From contig NZ_JASSVS010000010.1 of the NCBI RefSeq assembly GCF_030250645.1, positions 1-64,000 of the forward strand: a stretch of 64,000 bases of DNA, read 5' to 3'. Origin of the DNA: Marinobacter azerbaijanicus (GTDB lineage: Bacteria; Pseudomonadota; Gammaproteobacteria; Pseudomonadales; Oleiphilaceae). A program made the translations under genes and the position numbers. Below are positions 49,108 through 58,898 of this stretch, in pieces (within the stretch, counting starts at the first letter, position 1; the number at the start of each line of letters is the position of its first letter). The notes beneath the pieces were generated by a model, which was given only the letters and a program-made list of their open reading frames with translations, searched no databases and had not been told where the DNA came from.

Positions 49108-50475
49108 TCAGTCTTTTTTTACCGGGCGTTCCCAGTTGTCAATATTACGCTGGCGTCCGCGGGCCACGGCAAGCTCGCCTGCCTCTACGTTTCGGGTAAT
49201 AGTGGAACCGGCGCCGATGGTTACATTATCCGCAAGAGAAACCGGTGCGACCAGGGACGTATTGGAGCCTACAAAGACGCCGTCTCCGATGACCGTCCGG
49301 AACTTGTTCACCCCATCATAATTGCACGTAATGGTTCCTGCACCCACATTCACATTACGTCCAAGCAGGGCGTCACCCACATAGCTGAGGTGATTGATCT
49401 TGCTGCCCTCGCCCACCTCGGCCTTCTTTGTTTCCACAAAGTTGCCGACCTTGGTGCTGTCAGCCAGCTTTGTGCCAGGCCGCAGCCGTGCGAAAGGGCC
49501 TATCTGCGCAGAGCAGCCAATACTGGCCCCATCAATAACAGAATTCGCCTCAATACGAGTTCCCTGGCCAATTGTCGCGTCGCGGATAACGCAATTGGGG
49601 CCAATGCTAACGTTGTTGCCGAGCGAGACCTCGCCTTCAAAGACCACATTGACGTCAATTAGCACATCCTGACCCACTGACAGATTGCCACGCACATCCA
49701 GACGGGCAGGGTCAGCCAGGGTAGCGCCCTCGGTCATCAGGCGGTTTGCCTCCTGACGCTGGTACCATCGCTCAAGTTCCGCCAGTTGCAGCCGGTTATT
49801 CACACCCTGGACCTCATATTCATTGGTCGGCTGCGCCACCGAAATGGCCACGCCTTTGTCGGCAGCCATGGCAATAATATCGGTGAGATAGTACTCGCCC
49901 TGGGCGTTACTGTTGGACAGCTGAGGCAGCCAGTCCTTGAGGTGACGGGCCGAAACGGCGAGGATGCCGGTGTTCACTTCGGTAATGGCCTTCTGGGCAT
50001 CCGATGCGTCCTTCTGTTCCACAATCGCCACTACCTTGCCGGCCTCGTCACGGAGAATGCGGCCATAGCCGTCCGGATTGGCCAGCGTTACCGTAAGCAG
50101 CCCCAGTGAATCCTCACCAACCTGGGCAACGAGCGCCTCAAGGGTTTCCGGCCGCGTCAGTGGCACATCGCCATAGAGAATCAGCACCCGGGCATCGTCG
50201 GGCAGCGCCGGTAATGCCTGAGCTACCGCGTGGCCGGTGCCCAGTTGCTGTTCCTGCAGTGCCCATTGCACATCCTGGTCCGGAGTAATGGCCTTCACTT
50301 CATCAGCACCGTGGCCAATCACCCCGTGGATGCCTTCGGCCCCGAGTTTACGGGCTGTCGCCATGACATGGTGAAGCATGGGCTTACCAGCAATGCGGTG
50401 AAGCACCTTCGGCAGGGCGGATTTCATGCGGGAGCCCTGGCCGGCGGCCAGAATTACAACGTGCAGGGATGTCAT
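49108..50475 (-). CDS. glmU: bifunctional GlmU (UDP-GlcNAc pyrophosphorylase / acetyltransferase)
   Basis: The product is 455 residues. The N-terminal uridyltransferase half contains VILAAGQGSRMKSALPKVLH and YGDVPLTRPETLE. The C-terminal left-handed beta-helix (about 250-455), with hexapeptide repeats such as ADPARLDVRGNLSVGQDVLI, acetylates glucosamine-1-phosphate. ATG 50475 matches the known start; the frame continues upstream to 50544 only through the terminator region of the atp operon. Confidence 0.96.
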   Translation of the reverse strand: MTSLHVVILAAGQGSRMKSALPKVLHRIAGKPMLHHVMATARKLGAEGIHGVIGHGADEVKAITPDQDVQWALQEQQLGTGHAVAQALPALPDDARVLILYGDVPLTRPETLEALVAQVGEDSLGLLTVTLANPDGYGRILRDEAGKVVAIVEQKDASDAQKAITEVNTGILAVSARHLKDWLPQLSNSNAQGEYYLTDIIAMAADKGVAISVAQPTNEYEVQGVNNRLQLAELERWYQRQEANRLMTEGATLADPARLDVRGNLSVGQDVLIDVNVVFEGEVSLGNNVSIGPNCVIRDATIGQGTRIEANSVIDGASIGCSAQIGPFARLRPGTKLADSTKVGNFVETKKAEVGEGSKINHLSYVGDALLGRNVNVGAGTITCNYDGVNKFRTVIGDGVFVGSNTSLVAPVSLADNVTIGAGSTITRNVEAGELAVARGRQRNIDNWERPVKKD

Positions 50476-50521
50476 AGGTGTACCACGCTCCGGGCTGGTG
50501 GCTGATTTGGATGTATTGAAC

Positions 50522-50594
50522 AAAAAAAGCCGCGTCCCTGGCAAATGACACTCCGGAAAGGTTCCGGTGGGTCATCCGTTTCAGGATGCGGCTC
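50522..50594 (-). terminator. rho-independent terminator of the atp operon
   Basis: On the minus strand AGCCGCATCC and GGGACGCGGCT pair around inner hairpins (including CCGGAACCTTTCCGG) and are followed by seven T residues (50528-50522). It lies 50 bases beyond the atpC stop. Confidence 0.75.
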
Positions 50595-50643
50595 TTGTCA
50601 GGCGATCAACTGGCCGTAGGCAGATTCCGGGAACACCCGGACT

Positions 50644-51066
50644 CTAGCGAACGTTTTTGCGCAGTTTCTGAATAGTGCGCAGCTGGGCGGCAGCTTCTGC
50701 CAGCTCGGCTGCGGCACGGGAGTATTCAAACTCGCCTGTCTTGTTTGCCAGTGCCTTTTCAGCTTCTTTCTGGGCTTCCAGTGCCGCCGCTTCATCCACA
50801 TCCTTGGCGCGGATAGCCGTATCAGCCATCAGGGTAACGAGGTTGGGCTGTACTTCCAGGTAGCCACCTGAAACGTACAGAATTTCCTCATTCCCGTCCT
50901 GCTTGATGATCCGTACTGAACCGGGTTTGAGCTCGGTCAGCAGCGGAGCATGGCCCAGCTGGATACCCAATTCACCCTCGGTGCCGGTAGCGATCAGCAT
51001 CTCTACCAGCCCGGAGTAAATTTTTTCCTCGGCACTTACGACGTCACAATGTACGGTCATAGCCAT
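50644..51066 (-). CDS. atpC: ATP synthase F1 epsilon subunit
   Basis: The product is 140 residues. An N-terminal beta-sandwich (TVHCDVVSAEEKIYSGLVEM, GELGIQLGHAPLLTELKPGS) and C-terminal two-helix hairpin (about 88-140) give the inhibitory rotor subunit. It is the last gene of the atp operon. A second in-frame ATG two codons downstream is possible. Confidence 0.95.
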   Translation of the reverse strand: MAMTVHCDVVSAEEKIYSGLVEMLIATGTEGELGIQLGHAPLLTELKPGSVRIIKQDGNEEILYVSGGYLEVQPNLVTLMADTAIRAKDVDEAAALEAQKEAEKALANKTGEFEYSRAAAELAEAAAQLRTIQKLRKNVR

Positions 51067-51102
51067 TTCTAATGCCTCTTGGGTCCGAAAGTGAAGGAAG
51101 TC

Positions 51103-52500
51103 TTACTTCTTACTTTCCTTCTCTTTCATTGCCTTCGCCTTCTCGATCACTTCTTCAATGCCGCCGCACATATAGAAAGCCTGCTCGGGCATATCGTCGT
51201 ACTCACCGTTCAGAATACCTTCAAAGCTCGCGATGGTCTCTTTCAGAGACACATACTTACCCGGAGAACCGGTAAATACTTCAGCAACGTGGAACGGCTG
51301 AGACAGGAAACGCTCGATCTTACGGGCACGGGATACGGTCAACTTGTCTTCTTCCGACAGCTCGTCCATACCCAGGATGGCGATGATGTCTTTCAGCTCC
51401 TTGTAGCGCTGAAGCACGTTCTGTACGCCACGGGCTACGTCATAGTGCTGCTCACCAATGACCAGCGGATCCAGCTGGCGAGAGGTGGAGTCGAGCGGGT
51501 CGATCGCCGGGTAGATACCCTTGGAAGCGATGTCACGGCTCAGTACCACGGTAGCGTCAAGGTGCGAGAAGGTAGTCGCCGGAGACGGGTCAGTCAGGTC
51601 GTCCGCCGGTACATAGACCGCCTGGATGGACGTGATGGAACCGGTCTTGGTGGAGGTAATACGCTCCTGCAGCTCACCCATTTCCTGGGCCAGTGTGGGC
51701 TGATAACCTACCGCGGAAGGCATACGGCCCAGCAGTGCGGATACCTCGGTACCGGCGAGGGTATAACGGTAGATGTTGTCAACGAACAACAGTACGTCAC
51801 GGCCTTCGTCACGGAACTTCTCGGCCATGGTCAGGCCGGTCAGTGCCACACGCAGACGGTTTCCGGGAGGCTCGTTCATCTGCCCGTAAACCATGGCAAC
51901 CTTGTCCAGTACGTTGGAATCCTTCATCTCGTAGTAGAAGTCGTTACCCTCACGGGTACGCTCACCTACACCAGCGAATACCGACAGACCGGCGTGCTCT
52001 TTGGCGATGTTGTTGATAAGTTCCATCATGTTAACGGTCTTACCAACACCCGCGCCACCGAACAGGCCAACCTTACCACCCTTGGCGAACGGGCAGATCA
52101 GGTCGATAACCTTGATGCCGGTTTCCAGCAGGTCGGCAGAGGCTGCCTGATCCGCATAGCTGGGTGCCTTACGGTGAATCGCCCATTGCTCTTCTTCACC
52201 AATTTCGCCCTGCTCGTCGATGGGACGACCCAGAACATCCATGATGCGACCCAGAGTCTGGGTGCCCACGGGTACCGAAATCGGCTTGCCGGTATTGTCT
52301 GCTCTCAGGCCACGCTTGAGGCCTTCGGTGCTGCCCATTGCGATGGTACGTACAATGCCGTCGCCCAGCTGCTGCTGGACTTCCAGAGTTGTCTCACCAC
52401 CTTCAAGCAGCAGTGCGTCGTAAACGCCCGGAACGGAGTCACGTGGAAATTCCACGTCGATAACCGCGCCTATGATCTGAACGATATGTCCGCTACTCAT
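51103..52500 (-). CDS. atpD: ATP synthase F1 beta subunit
   Basis: The product is 465 residues, full length. This is the catalytic subunit. GLFGGAGVGKTVNMMELINN is the P-loop, AGVGERTREGNDFYYEM carries the catalytic Glu, and LLFVDNIYRYTLAGTEVSAL is the Walker B region. YQPTLAQEMGELQERI matches the DELSEED-side core. Confidence 0.98.
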   Translation of the reverse strand: MSSGHIVQIIGAVIDVEFPRDSVPGVYDALLLEGGETTLEVQQQLGDGIVRTIAMGSTEGLKRGLRADNTGKPISVPVGTQTLGRIMDVLGRPIDEQGEIGEEEQWAIHRKAPSYADQAASADLLETGIKVIDLICPFAKGGKVGLFGGAGVGKTVNMMELINNIAKEHAGLSVFAGVGERTREGNDFYYEMKDSNVLDKVAMVYGQMNEPPGNRLRVALTGLTMAEKFRDEGRDVLLFVDNIYRYTLAGTEVSALLGRMPSAVGYQPTLAQEMGELQERITSTKTGSITSIQAVYVPADDLTDPSPATTFSHLDATVVLSRDIASKGIYPAIDPLDSTSRQLDPLVIGEQHYDVARGVQNVLQRYKELKDIIAILGMDELSEEDKLTVSRARKIERFLSQPFHVAEVFTGSPGKYVSLKETIASFEGILNGEYDDMPEQAFYMCGGIEEVIEKAKAMKEKESKK

Positions 52501-52555
52501 GCTCGGTTCCTCGTTATCTTGATAGTCAATAAAACCAGTAGGATTGTGCGTCGGA

Positions 52556-53416
52556 TCAGACCGAAGCCGCGCCGCTCACAATCTCCGAAATTTCTTGCGT
52601 AATGGCTGCCTGACGGGCCTTGTTGTAAGCCAGCTGCAGCTCGTTGATGATTTCGCCAGCGTTATCTGTCGCGCTCTTCATGGCGATCATCCGCGCAGCC
52701 TGTTCGCAGGCCAGATTCTCTACCACTCCCTGATACACCTGGGATTCGATATAACGTGGTAGCAACCCGTCCAGAATAGGGCGTGAATCCGGTTCGTAGA
52801 TGTAATCCCACTGGTGACCGATGTCCTCATCAGTGCCTTCCGGCAAGGGCAGAAGCTGCTCTGCGATAGGCTTCTGGGTCATGGTGTTCACGAACTCGTT
52901 ATAGATCACATAAAGGCGATCAATCTTGCCTTCCTCGAACGAATCCAGCATGACCTTGACGTTACCGATCAGCTTCTCCGCACTCGGGCTGTCACCGATA
53001 TGAGTCAGCGCCGCGACCACGTTTCCGCCGTAACTGCGGAAGAATGACGCACCTTTTTGCCCGATGGCGCAGATATCAGTCTCTACACCTTTTTCTTTCC
53101 ATGCACGCATTTCACGAACGAGCAGCTTGAACGCGTTGGTATTCAGACCACCACAGAGGCCCCGGTCCGAGGACACCACGATGTAACCGACACGCTTGAC
53201 GTCACGCTCCTTCATGAAGGGGTGCACGTAATCCTTGTTGGATTTGGCAATATGTCCGATTGCCTGGCGCATCTTTTCCGCATAGGGCCGCGTGGCCTTC
53301 ATGCGTTCCTGAGCCTTACGCATTTTACTCGCAGCCACCATTTCCATGGCGCTGGTGATCTTCTGCGTGCTCTTGATGCTTCCGATCTGATTACGTATTT
53401 CTTTTCCGACGGCCAT
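52556..53416 (-). CDS. atpG: ATP synthase F1 gamma subunit
   Basis: The product is 286 residues, the central rotor shaft. The N-terminal helix KEIRNQIGSIKSTQKITSAM, YIVVSSDRGLCGGLNTNAFK in the middle and the C-terminal helix AYNKARQAAITQEISEIVSG are the conserved ends of gamma. It lies between atpA and atpD. Confidence 0.97.
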   Translation of the reverse strand: MAVGKEIRNQIGSIKSTQKITSAMEMVAASKMRKAQERMKATRPYAEKMRQAIGHIAKSNKDYVHPFMKERDVKRVGYIVVSSDRGLCGGLNTNAFKLLVREMRAWKEKGVETDICAIGQKGASFFRSYGGNVVAALTHIGDSPSAEKLIGNVKVMLDSFEEGKIDRLYVIYNEFVNTMTQKPIAEQLLPLPEGTDEDIGHQWDYIYEPDSRPILDGLLPRYIESQVYQGVVENLACEQAARMIAMKSATDNAGEIINELQLAYNKARQAAITQEISEIVSGAASV

Positions 53417-53482
53417 AAGTCACTGCCTTTTCAAGTTAGACACTCATGTGGACCAACGGGCCCGCCGTAGCGGGCCTCGGGC

Positions 53483-55027
53483 TTACCAGCTTTGAGTGGT
53501 CTTGAATTTCTCCAGAGCAGCTTTCAGGCTGGCGGCAACATCGTCATCGTACTTGCCTTCTTCACCGATCTTGTCGAGCACGTCTTTCTGTTCGGCACGC
53601 ATCCAGTCGAGCAGTTGCGCTTCGAATTTAACGACGTTGTTAACTTCGACATCATCCAGGAAGCCTTCGTTAGCTGCGAACAGCACGGTACCCATTTCCG
53701 CAACGGTCATGGGGCTGTACTGGTTCTGTTTCATCAGCTCGGTAACGCGCTGACCGTGCTCCAGCTGGTTCCGGGTGGCTTCGTCCAGGTCCGATGCGAA
53801 CTGGGCGAATGCCGCCAGTTCACGGTACTGGGCGAGGGCCAGACGGATGTTACCGCCGAGCTTCTTCATGATCTTGGTCTGGGCGGAGCCACCAACCCGG
53901 GATACGGAGATACCGGCGTTCATCGCCGGACGGATACCGGAGTTGAACAGGTTGGTTTCCAGGAAGATCTGACCGTCGGTAATGGAGATCACGTTGGTCG
54001 GTACGAACGCAGAAACGTCTCCGGCCTGGGTTTCAATGATCGGCAACGCGGTCAATGAACCGGTCTTGCCCTTCACTTCACCGTTGGTGAGCTTTTCAAC
54101 CTCGTCGGCGTTAATCCGGGAGGCACGCTCCAGCAGGCGGGAGTGCAGGTAGAATACGTCACCCGGATAAGCTTCACGGCCCGGCGGACGGCGCAGCAGC
54201 AGGGAGATCTGGCGGTAGGCCACAGCCTGCTTGGACAGATCATCATAGATGATCAGCGCGTCTTCGCCGCGGTCACGGAAGTACTCACCCATGGAGGTAC
54301 CGGAATACGGAGCCAGGAACTGCATCGCAGCAGGATCGGCAGCGCCGGCAGCGACCACAATGGTGTGGTCCATGGCGCCATGCTCTTCCAGCTTGCGGAC
54401 AACGCCCGCGATGGAAGACTGCTTCTGGCCAATGGCAACGTAGATACACTTGATGCCGGTATTCTTCTGGTTGATGATCGCGTCGATGGCGACTGCCGTC
54501 TTACCAATCTGACGGTCACCGATGATCAGCTCACGCTGGCCACGGCCGATCGGCACCATGGTGTCAATCGCTTTAAGACCAGTCTGAACCGGCTCATCAA
54601 CGGATTGACGGGCGATAACGCCGGGAGCCACTTTCTCGACCGGTGAGGTGAGGGTATTGCCCAGCTCACCCTTGCCGTCGATCGGGTTACCCAGACCGTC
54701 AACAACGCGGCCCAGCAGTTCCGGACCAACCGGCACTTCCAGGATGCGGCCGGTACAACGAACCTTCTGACCTTCGGCCAGGTCTTCGTAGTCGCCCAGT
54801 ACCACAGCACCAACGGAGTCACGCTCCAGGTTCAGTGCCATACCGTAAATGCCGTTGGCGAATTCAATCATCTCGCCGTACATAACATCGGCCAGACCGT
54901 GAATCCGAACGATGCCGTCGGAAACGGAGAGGATGGTACCTTCGTTTTTTGCTTCTGAAGAGATATCGAGTTTCTCGATTCTCTTCTTGATGATGTCACT
55001 GATCTCGGATGGATTCAGTTGCTGCAT
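53483..55027 (-). CDS. atpA: ATP synthase F1 alpha subunit
   Basis: The product is 514 residues. The start MQQLNPSEISDIIKKRIEKL at 55027 is the family start. ELIIGDRQIGKTAVAIDAII is the P-loop of this non-catalytic nucleotide-binding subunit, and RGEDALIIYDDLSKQAVAYR and LLRRPPGREAYPGDVFYLHS are strongly conserved. Confidence 0.98.
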   Translation of the reverse strand: MQQLNPSEISDIIKKRIEKLDISSEAKNEGTILSVSDGIVRIHGLADVMYGEMIEFANGIYGMALNLERDSVGAVVLGDYEDLAEGQKVRCTGRILEVPVGPELLGRVVDGLGNPIDGKGELGNTLTSPVEKVAPGVIARQSVDEPVQTGLKAIDTMVPIGRGQRELIIGDRQIGKTAVAIDAIINQKNTGIKCIYVAIGQKQSSIAGVVRKLEEHGAMDHTIVVAAGAADPAAMQFLAPYSGTSMGEYFRDRGEDALIIYDDLSKQAVAYRQISLLLRRPPGREAYPGDVFYLHSRLLERASRINADEVEKLTNGEVKGKTGSLTALPIIETQAGDVSAFVPTNVISITDGQIFLETNLFNSGIRPAMNAGISVSRVGGSAQTKIMKKLGGNIRLALAQYRELAAFAQFASDLDEATRNQLEHGQRVTELMKQNQYSPMTVAEMGTVLFAANEGFLDDVEVNNVVKFEAQLLDWMRAEQKDVLDKIGEEGKYDDDVAASLKAALEKFKTTQSW

Positions 55028-55055
55028 GCCTTTGTCCTCAAACCTTGTGCTGAAA

Positions 55056-55592
55056 TCAGGAGCCCACGGCGTTGGCCATTCTTGCCAACTTGCCACGAAC
55101 CGAAGCGTCAATAACCAGGTCGCCCGTGCGTATAACCACCCCGCCGATCAGAGACTGATCAACCGAGGATTCAAGTTCGACCTTGCGCTCCAGTTTCCTG
55201 GACAGGGCGTCGATCAATTTCTGCTGCTGCTCGGCTGTCATTTCGAACGCTGTGCTCACCTGCATCTTCACCGTGCGCTCAAGATCAGCTCGGTAGAGGC
55301 TGAACAGCTCAGATATGGCTGGCAGCAGGGCAAGACGATTGTTTTCAGCAAGAATTGACAGGAAGTTGCTGAGCGACTCGGGAAGCTGCTCTTCAAAACA
55401 GTCAGCGAGAAGCTGTGCCTTGCGTTGCTCAGCCAGGCCCGGTTTGGCCAGGATGACCTTCACCTGTTCGTTGGCCGCAACCTGAGCGGCAAAAGCCAGA
55501 GCCTGATCCCAATGATCAACAGCGTCATGGTCCTTCGCAGCATCAAAAACGGCTTTCGCGTAGGGTCGGGCTAACGTAGTCAGTTCTGCCAT
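55056..55592 (-). CDS. atpH: ATP synthase F1 delta subunit
   Basis: The product is 178 residues. It connects F1 to the peripheral stalk. LTTLARPYAKAVFDAAKDHD starts the N-terminal helical domain; GGVVIRTGDLVIDASVRGKL near the C-terminus is the family signature. Confidence 0.95.
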   Translation of the reverse strand: MAELTTLARPYAKAVFDAAKDHDAVDHWDQALAFAAQVAANEQVKVILAKPGLAEQRKAQLLADCFEEQLPESLSNFLSILAENNRLALLPAISELFSLYRADLERTVKMQVSTAFEMTAEQQQKLIDALSRKLERKVELESSVDQSLIGGVVIRTGDLVIDASVRGKLARMANAVGS

Positions 55593-55604
55593 GGTGACCC
55601 TCGC

Positions 55605-56075
55605 TTAGAGTTCTGCGGCCAGCTTGTCCAGCATCTCGCTGTGAGCTTTGGCGTCTACAGAGGTTTCCAGGATCTTCTCGGCACCGGCAATGGCAATGGC
55701 TGCCACTTCTGCCCTGAGTGCATCGCGAGCCTGAACACGCTCCTGTTGAATTTCCGCCCGGGCCTGCTCGATGATCTTCTCGCCTTCTTTGCGAGCGTCA
55801 TCCTTGGAGGCCTCAACGATCTGGGCGGCACGCTTGTTAGCCTGGTCGATCAGGGCTGCAGACTCTTCTTTCGCTTTCTGCAGTTCCTTGGAGGCTTTTT
55901 CCTGCGCAAGTTCCAGATCAAGGGAAGCCCGATCTGCGGCAGAGAGGCCGTCGGCAATTTTCTTCTGGCGCGCACTCATGGCCTCGGTAATCGGAGGCCA
56001 TACATATTTGACGCAGAACCAGACGAAAATAGCGAAGGCAATCGTTTGCCCTATTAACGTAAGGTTTATATTCAC
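55605..56075 (-). CDS. atpF: ATP synthase F0 subunit b
   Basis: The product is 156 residues. One N-terminal membrane helix (LIGQTIAFAIFVWFCVKYVW) is followed by a long charged helix rich in Ala, Glu and Lys that forms the peripheral stalk dimer. It lies 12 bases before atpH. Confidence 0.96.
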   Translation of the reverse strand: MNINLTLIGQTIAFAIFVWFCVKYVWPPITEAMSARQKKIADGLSAADRASLDLELAQEKASKELQKAKEESAALIDQANKRAAQIVEASKDDARKEGEKIIEQARAEIQQERVQARDALRAEVAAIAIAGAEKILETSVDAKAHSEMLDKLAAEL

Positions 56076-56172
56076 GGCAGTGTACCTCTTGCTATTCGTT
56101 GCGTCCCGGTGTCCGTAGAGTGGGGCGCGGCCTTAACGTAACAGCACAGCGCCCGACAACTCTTTCGGCTGA

Positions 56173-56400
56173 TTAACCAGCTACAACGAAGATTAGGTAC
56201 ATCGCGATACCAACACCGATCATGGGAACGGCGTCAAGCAGACCGGCCATGATGAAGGCCTTGGTTTGCAGCTGGTTGCCGAGCTCCGGCTGACGAGCAG
56301 TGGACTCGAGCAGTTTGCCACCGAGCAGACCGAAACCAATACCAGCGCCCAGGGCGCCCAGTCCGATGATCAGTGCTGCTGCAATAAATACCATTTCCAT
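56173..56400 (-). CDS. atpE: ATP synthase F0 subunit c
   Basis: The product is 75 residues, two membrane helices joined by the polar loop TARQPELG. The ion-carrying carboxylate is Asp in MAGLLDAVPMIGVG. The helix lacks the Gln and Glu-Ser combination of sodium-binding c-rings, so the ring most likely carries protons despite the salt-adapted setting. Confidence 0.97.
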   Translation of the reverse strand: MEMVFIAAALIIGLGALGAGIGFGLLGGKLLESTARQPELGNQLQTKAFIMAGLLDAVPMIGVGIAMYLIFVVAG

Positions 56401-56448
56401 TGAAGACTCCTCAGTTTTCTCAGATAGTTAAGGGTTTATTTTCGGGTA

Positions 56449-57303
56449 TCAGTGATCTTCGTGCGCGGCGCTGAGGTAAACCACAGCCAGCGTTGTAAAG
56501 ATAAAGGCCTGCAACGTAATTACCAGAAGGTGGAAGATGGCCCAGGGTACGTTCAGGGTCCATTGAATCCAGAACGGTAACAGTGCAATCAGGATGAATA
56601 TGACTTCACCAGCATACATGTTGCCAAACAGACGCAGTGCAAGGCTGATGGGCTTGATGATCAGCGCCAGTACCTCAAGTATCAGGTTGAAGGGGACCAG
56701 TGACCAGTGATTGAACGGTGTGAACGACAGCTCTTTGGCAAAACCGCCCGCGCCTTTGACCTTGAAGCTGTAGAAAAGAATCAGCAGGAACACGCCAATG
56801 GCGATGCCGAAGGTGCCGTTGGGATCGGTTGTGGGCACGATCTTGAAGTATTCCAGCCCCATGGCATGGGCAATAGAAGGTATGTAATCCACCGGAATCA
56901 GCTTCAGGGTGTTCATCAGGAAAATCCAGACGAACAGAGTCAGAGCCAGCGGTGCAATAAGCGGGTTTCTACCGTGAAAGACATCGCGCACGATGCCCTG
57001 CACAAATTCAACCGTCATTTCAACGAAGTTCTGCACGCCTGAGGGAGTATCCGTCGTAGCCCTTTTCGCCACGAACCGGAACAGCCCAAGGAAAAGCAGA
57101 CCCATCGCGATGGACCAGCCCATGGTATCGACGTGAATCGCCATGAAGCCCATATCCGCGGCTTCCTGTCCGGTGCGCGCCATGGTCCAGGTGGCTTCCT
57201 CCACAACTGTGCCATCCGCCCGCTCATAACCTTCAGGCAACTTGCCATAGGTCAGGTTCGTTAGGTGGTGCTTTATATACTCTACTGGGGTATCAGCTGC
57301 CAT
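56449..57303 (-). CDS. atpB: ATP synthase F0 subunit a
   Basis: The product is 284 residues with five to six membrane helices. SLALRLFGNMYAGEVIFILI carries the essential Arg of the proton channel, and the C-terminal helix LLVITLQAFIFTTLAVVYLS is conserved. It follows atpI by 15 bases. Confidence 0.97.
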   Translation of the reverse strand: MAADTPVEYIKHHLTNLTYGKLPEGYERADGTVVEEATWTMARTGQEAADMGFMAIHVDTMGWSIAMGLLFLGLFRFVAKRATTDTPSGVQNFVEMTVEFVQGIVRDVFHGRNPLIAPLALTLFVWIFLMNTLKLIPVDYIPSIAHAMGLEYFKIVPTTDPNGTFGIAIGVFLLILFYSFKVKGAGGFAKELSFTPFNHWSLVPFNLILEVLALIIKPISLALRLFGNMYAGEVIFILIALLPFWIQWTLNVPWAIFHLLVITLQAFIFTTLAVVYLSAAHEDH

Positions 57304-57318
57304 ACTGCTCTCGTCCAG

Positions 57319-57714
57319 TCATCGCTGTGGTTGTGGCCGGATGAACCAACGCAGAAGCGGGCCCAACGCAACCATCACAGCAAAAGTGAATAACAGAGCC
57401 GGCACATGTACAGGCTCCATTAAGATGAAAACGGCCGCAAAAAAGACGGCAGTCAGGGCCAGCTTGACGGTTTCAGCCCTGAACATGTTGCCCACCACCA
57501 GGTGCGCGTGTTGCGCGCCCTCAAACCGGTACATCCGGTGAGCAAAATACGCGTTTGGTATGACATAAATAAGACCGCCGACAAACGCGGAATAACCAGC
57601 CAAACGACTTTCTGTAAACCAGACAAGGCTCAACAAGACAATGAGCCCGGTTTCGATCGCCAGCCACTGCAGAAACGGCAACCGGTTTATACGCTTTCTG
57701 GTCGGGGACATGGA
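57319..57714 (-). CDS. atpI: ATP synthase accessory protein AtpI
   Basis: The product is 131 residues with four membrane helices (about 15-30, 38-55, 76-93, 99-117). NRLPFLQWLAIETGLIVLLS and GGLIYVIPNAYFAHRMYRFE fit the AtpI family, which helps c-ring assembly. The start is ambiguous: ATG 57714 has AGG ten bases upstream, while ATG 57735 adds seven residues. It is the first gene of the operon. Confidence 0.88.
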   Translation of the reverse strand, partial: SMSPTRKRINRLPFLQWLAIETGLIVLLSLVWFTESRLAGYSAFVGGLIYVIPNAYFAHRMYRFEGAQHAHLVVGNMFRAETVKLALTAVFFAAVFILMEPVHVPALLFTFAVMVALGPLLRWFIRPQPQR

Positions 57715-57795
57715 ACCAGCCTGAAAAATGGTCATGCGTACGTGAAACCTGCTTCCTGTCAGCCACCCTGTCCAGACTTTATGCAAGCGCGCGAA

Positions 57796-57824
57796 ATTAT
57801 ATGTGTTAACCGGTAGGTGTTCAA
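57796..57824 (-). promoter_or_regulatory. sigma-70 promoter of the atp operon
   Basis: On the minus strand TTGAAC (57824-57819) is separated by exactly 17 bases from a perfect TATAAT (57801-57796). It lies 60-80 bases before the atpI start and is the strongest promoter match in this intergenic region. Confidence 0.8.
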
Positions 57825-57974
57825 CAGAACCAGCAGGAAAATTTGATGGAAAAATAGCCAGTTTTCCCGGCAGTTCCCAACAAAATCACACAAGTTGTGC
57901 TATGAACCGATTCAGGTCACGACATGTGGTGTTTTGGTGCTGAGTCAGTACTTTCGCACTATCGACCAATGTCA

Positions 57975-58847
57975 CTACTTGATGTGGCCCAGGATACCAT
58001 CCAGCTCGTCCAGCGAGGTGTATTCGATCACCAGCTTGCCTTTTCCACGCTGACCGTGGTCGATGGAGACACGGGCCCCGAGCCGTTCGGCCAGGTCATC
58101 CTGCAGGGCGCGGATATTGGGGTCCAGCTCTCCTTTTGCTTTCTTGCGGCCGGGAGTTTCCTGCTGCACCCGGCGAACCAGGGCCTCAGTCTGGCGTACG
58201 GACAGGGATTTGGCCACCACCTGTTTCGCCACCTGCATCTGCTGTTCCGGTTGCAGGGTCAGCATTGCGCGACCATGGCCCATTTCCAGGTCGCCGTGTT
58301 CCAGCATCACCCGCACGTCTTCGGACAGGCTGATCAGTCGCAGCAGGTTGGTGATGGTGGTGCGGGACTTGCCCACCGCTTCCGCCACCTGGGCCTGGGT
58401 CAGGCCGAACTCGTCCTGCAACCGTTGCAGGGCAAAGGCCTCTTCGATGGGGTTGAGGTTCTCGCGCTGAATATTTTCTATCAGCGCCATGGCAATAGCG
58501 GCGTCATCCGGTACGTCGCGGATGATGGCGGGAATGCTATCCAGCTCGGCCATCTGGGTGGCACGCCAGCGGCGTTCGCCGGCGATCAGCTCGAAGCGGC
58601 CTTCGGCAATCGGGCGTACCACGACCGGTTGCATTACGCCCTGCTGGCGAATGGAGTCCGCCAGTTCCTGCAGGGCTGCCGGGTCCATATCCCGCCGAGG
58701 CTGGAACCGGCCGCGCTGGATGAGGTCGATCGGAACGTCCCGGAGCTCGCCGTCGTGGTCTTTCAGCTCCTGATCCAGGTTTACCCTGGAGCCCTGCAAC
58801 AAAGCGCCCAGTCCGCGCTCACCCAGTCCTCGTTTCTTCGCCGCCAT
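57975..58847 (-). CDS. parB: chromosome-partitioning protein ParB
   Basis: The product is 290 residues. The lysine-rich start KKRGLGERGLGALLQGSR, the CTP-binding region ending LIAGERRWRATQMAELDSIP, the ENIQRENLNPIEEAFALQRL segment and the helix-turn-helix FGLTQAQVAEAVGKSRTTIT then NLLRL are all standard. ATG 58847 is chosen by homology; ATG 58859 adds four residues. It lies downstream of parA. No parS site was found in this window. Confidence 0.96.
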   Translation of the reverse strand: MAAKKRGLGERGLGALLQGSRVNLDQELKDHDGELRDVPIDLIQRGRFQPRRDMDPAALQELADSIRQQGVMQPVVVRPIAEGRFELIAGERRWRATQMAELDSIPAIIRDVPDDAAIAMALIENIQRENLNPIEEAFALQRLQDEFGLTQAQVAEAVGKSRTTITNLLRLISLSEDVRVMLEHGDLEMGHGRAMLTLQPEQQMQVAKQVVAKSLSVRQTEALVRRVQQETPGRKKAKGELDPNIRALQDDLAERLGARVSIDHGQRGKGKLVIEYTSLDELDGILGHIK

Positions 58848-58898
58848 GGTGTTTGTCATTCTTCCCGATGAAAAATCTGTGTGCAAAGGAGAGGTAGT

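Noticed and set aside
51079..52602. 507-codon open frame on the plus strand
   Set aside because: It is antisense to atpD along its whole length; the real gene is beyond doubt.
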